Origin: CAZCGA01 sp964498075
GTDB lineage: Bacteria > Desulfobacterota > Binatia > HRBIN30
NCBI GenBank assembly: GCA_964498075.1
Contig: CAZCGA010000148.1
Coordinates: 1-14,889 of the forward strand
Direction of reading: 5' to 3'
Length of the DNA stretch: 14,889 nucleotides
Below are positions 13,863 through 14,889 of the stretch, one piece after another. A program made the position numbers and the translations under genes. The notes beneath the pieces are model-generated. The model made no database searches. It had not been told where the DNA came from and saw only the letters and a list, made by a program, of their open reading frames with translations. How positions within the stretch are numbered: position 1 is the stretch's first letter; every line of letters begins with the position of its first letter.

Positions 13863-14243
13863 GCGAGCCACCTCAACACCGTAACGCCCCTCGCCGACGA
13901 ATGAGGCTGGTATATGAGCCCCCTCTCGCTCGAAACCCAGGTCTCCGTACGTCTCGGGGTTGCACTCGCGTGCTACACCACTCCCCAGAAGCGAGGGCTG
14001 GTATCCGGCGGGACCCTCTACGGGTTTCGTCGCCCGAAAGCGGAAGGGGGGGCTGGTTTCAAACGTGGGGGGGGCGTTCGAACTTGGTGGAACGTGAGGT
14101 GGCGAGCGATCCACGCATCTTTACGCGCGTAGTTTCCCGAGGCTCATTGCTCGCTCAGTCCTTGCTATTCTCGCGCAGAAATGTTCCGATGCTAGGCAGT
14201 TAGCGTCGTTCACACCGAGACACTACCGCATAGTTGATTCCGT

Positions 14244-14276
14244 TTGACAGGTGGCAGTGGCTGCGAGCATGCTCGC
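14244..14276 (+). promoter_or_regulatory. Possible promoter -35 and overlapping 14-bp palindrome before the HAF gene
   Basis: TTGACA (14244-14249) is a perfect -35 match. The expected -10 position lies inside the perfect palindrome GCGAGCATGCTCGC (14263-14276) and is a poor -10 itself. The palindrome could be an operator for a dimeric repressor. Confidence 0.3.
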
Positions 14277-14303
14277 GGCGGAGAGCGTCCGTCTGACGTT
14301 CCC

Positions 14304-14312
14304 AAGGAGGGG
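14304..14312 (+). promoter_or_regulatory. Shine-Dalgarno of the HAF-repeat gene
   Basis: AAGGAGGGG ends 5 nt before GTG 14318 and is a near-perfect match to the 16S anti-SD. It decides for the GTG start. Confidence 0.75.
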
Positions 14313-14317
14313 CTCCC

Positions 14318-14889
14318 GTGACAAGATTCGCAGTTCGACGCGTGACCCGCGTTGGTGTGGTGGGTGGACTGGCGCTCTTGGGCATGGGAGTTCCATTGTC
14401 CTCCCCCGCGGTCACATACACCCTCACCAACTTGGGGGTGCCTCCTGGGGCGATTCGCTTTCAGCCTCACGGCATCAGTAACGGTGAAGTTGCGGGCGAG
14501 GCTGACTTTCCCGTCGCGAACGGAACACGAGCGTTCGTCTGGACAGAGTCTGGGGGATTCACCGACTTAGGATCGCTACCAAATGGTGGCCCGAGCGTCG
14601 CCTATGCGGTGAGCAGTGGTCAGGCAGTGGGTACGATTGAGTTACCGACGGGCGTACATGCCTTTAGTTGGACGAGGGCTGGTGGGATGACCGACATCGG
14701 TTTGCCAGCTGGGCTTAGGCATGCTGGAGCACTGGCCGTTAGCCCGGGGCAAATTGTTGGGTACGTCGTGTTGGACAATCCTAATGAAGATATACACGCA
14801 TTCAGCTGGACGCCTCAGAGTGGGATGGTGCAGCTTAGCAGCCCGTTGAGAAAGCCACCTCGCGATGTAGAGTTGCGCTCGGTGCCGCG
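14318..14889 (+). CDS. Exported HAF-repeat protein, partial at window edge
   Basis: The frame stays open from GTG 14318 to the window end, giving 190 complete codons, so the C-terminus is missing. A signal peptide is clear (RRVTRVGVVGGLALLGMG, cleavage near SSPAV). The mature part carries HAF-family repeats, each a beta-rich unit around HAFxWT...G: RAFVWTESGGFTDLG, HAFSWTRAGGMTDIG and HAFSWTPQSGMVQLS, with intervening GEVAGEA, GQAVGTI and GQIVGYV strands. HAF repeats are thought to form propeller-like extracellular folds and have no assigned activity. GC content is lower than in the left part of the window, as in the neighbouring DUF4062 gene. Confidence 0.85.
   Translation, partial: MTRFAVRRVTRVGVVGGLALLGMGVPLSSPAVTYTLTNLGVPPGAIRFQPHGISNGEVAGEADFPVANGTRAFVWTESGGFTDLGSLPNGGPSVAYAVSSGQAVGTIELPTGVHAFSWTRAGGMTDIGLPAGLRHAGALAVSPGQIVGYVVLDNPNEDIHAFSWTPQSGMVQLSSPLRKPPRDVELRSVP

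Larger units (their letters stand above)
13766..14317. other. Intergenic region without a supported gene
   Basis: This 552-bp stretch separates the divergent DUF4062 and HAF-repeat genes. Open frames here are short and carry no recognisable motif. It holds the right direct-repeat copy, G-runs near 14043-14076, a small stem TTTCG/CGAAA near 14025-14040, and a consensus -35 with a palindrome ahead of the HAF gene. Promoters for both flanking genes should lie here. Confidence 0.6.

Noticed and set aside
12659..13905. Integron cassette with attC-like sites around the DUF4062 gene
   Set aside because: No RYYYAAC and GTTRRRY core pair could be found in either repeat copy, and no integrase is in view.
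14020..14080. Possible riboswitch or tRNA from small stems and GTTCGAAC
   Set aside because: No cloverleaf or known riboswitch core could be built around it.

Overview
This is a GC-rich window. Sampled 60-base blocks are about 65-70% GC over the left two thirds and drop to about 47-60% in the last 2 kb. It encodes exported proteins with Thr-Pro linkers, FG-GAP repeats, dockerin-like Asp-loop pairs and a Tat signal. With NtrC-type regulator fragments, this suits an uncultured, environmental, deltaproteobacteria-like bacterium (Myxococcota, Desulfobacterota or Binatota type). That placement is inference; there is no rRNA or other marker here.

Left part (1-5161): a NYN-domain protein on the minus strand runs off the left edge. 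A transketolase gene (tkt) points the other way, preceded by an Arg-rich upstream mini-ORF whose stop lies inside the tkt Shine-Dalgarno sequence. A 109-bp element with perfect 20-nt inverted ends separates tkt from a convergent pair: a YfcE-like phosphoesterase and a short-chain dehydrogenase. Next is a 121-aa remnant of an NtrC-type response regulator, in which the first 15 receiver residues are joined in frame to the end of the AAA+ domain and the Fis-type HTH.

Middle part (5178-9779): a probable two-gene minus-strand operon for exported proteins. Upstream is a phage-tail-fibre-like protein with a C-terminal coiled coil. Downstream is a 1057-aa protein with a signal peptide, a 536-residue Thr-Pro stretch, a FG-GAP propeller and a dockerin-like pair. 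A second NtrC-tail remnant, homologous to the first, lies on the far side, so the two fragments bracket the operon in direct orientation.

Right part (9797-14889): a xylose-isomerase-like TIM-barrel protein and a SAM-dependent methyltransferase lie in tandem on the plus strand. A likely gene fragment follows on the minus strand, then a Tat-exported dockerin-like protein. Beyond that the base composition drops. An isolated DUF4062 (TIR-like, conflict-system-associated) gene is flanked by imperfect 30-nt direct repeats, and an exported HAF-repeat protein is cut by the right edge.

The window mixes housekeeping carbon metabolism with accessory surface-protein and possible defence genes. I see no rRNA, tRNA, CRISPR array or recognisable transposase. 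The best leads are the DUF4062 gene with its flanking repeats, the paired NtrC-tail remnants, and the degenerate metal sites in two enzymes.
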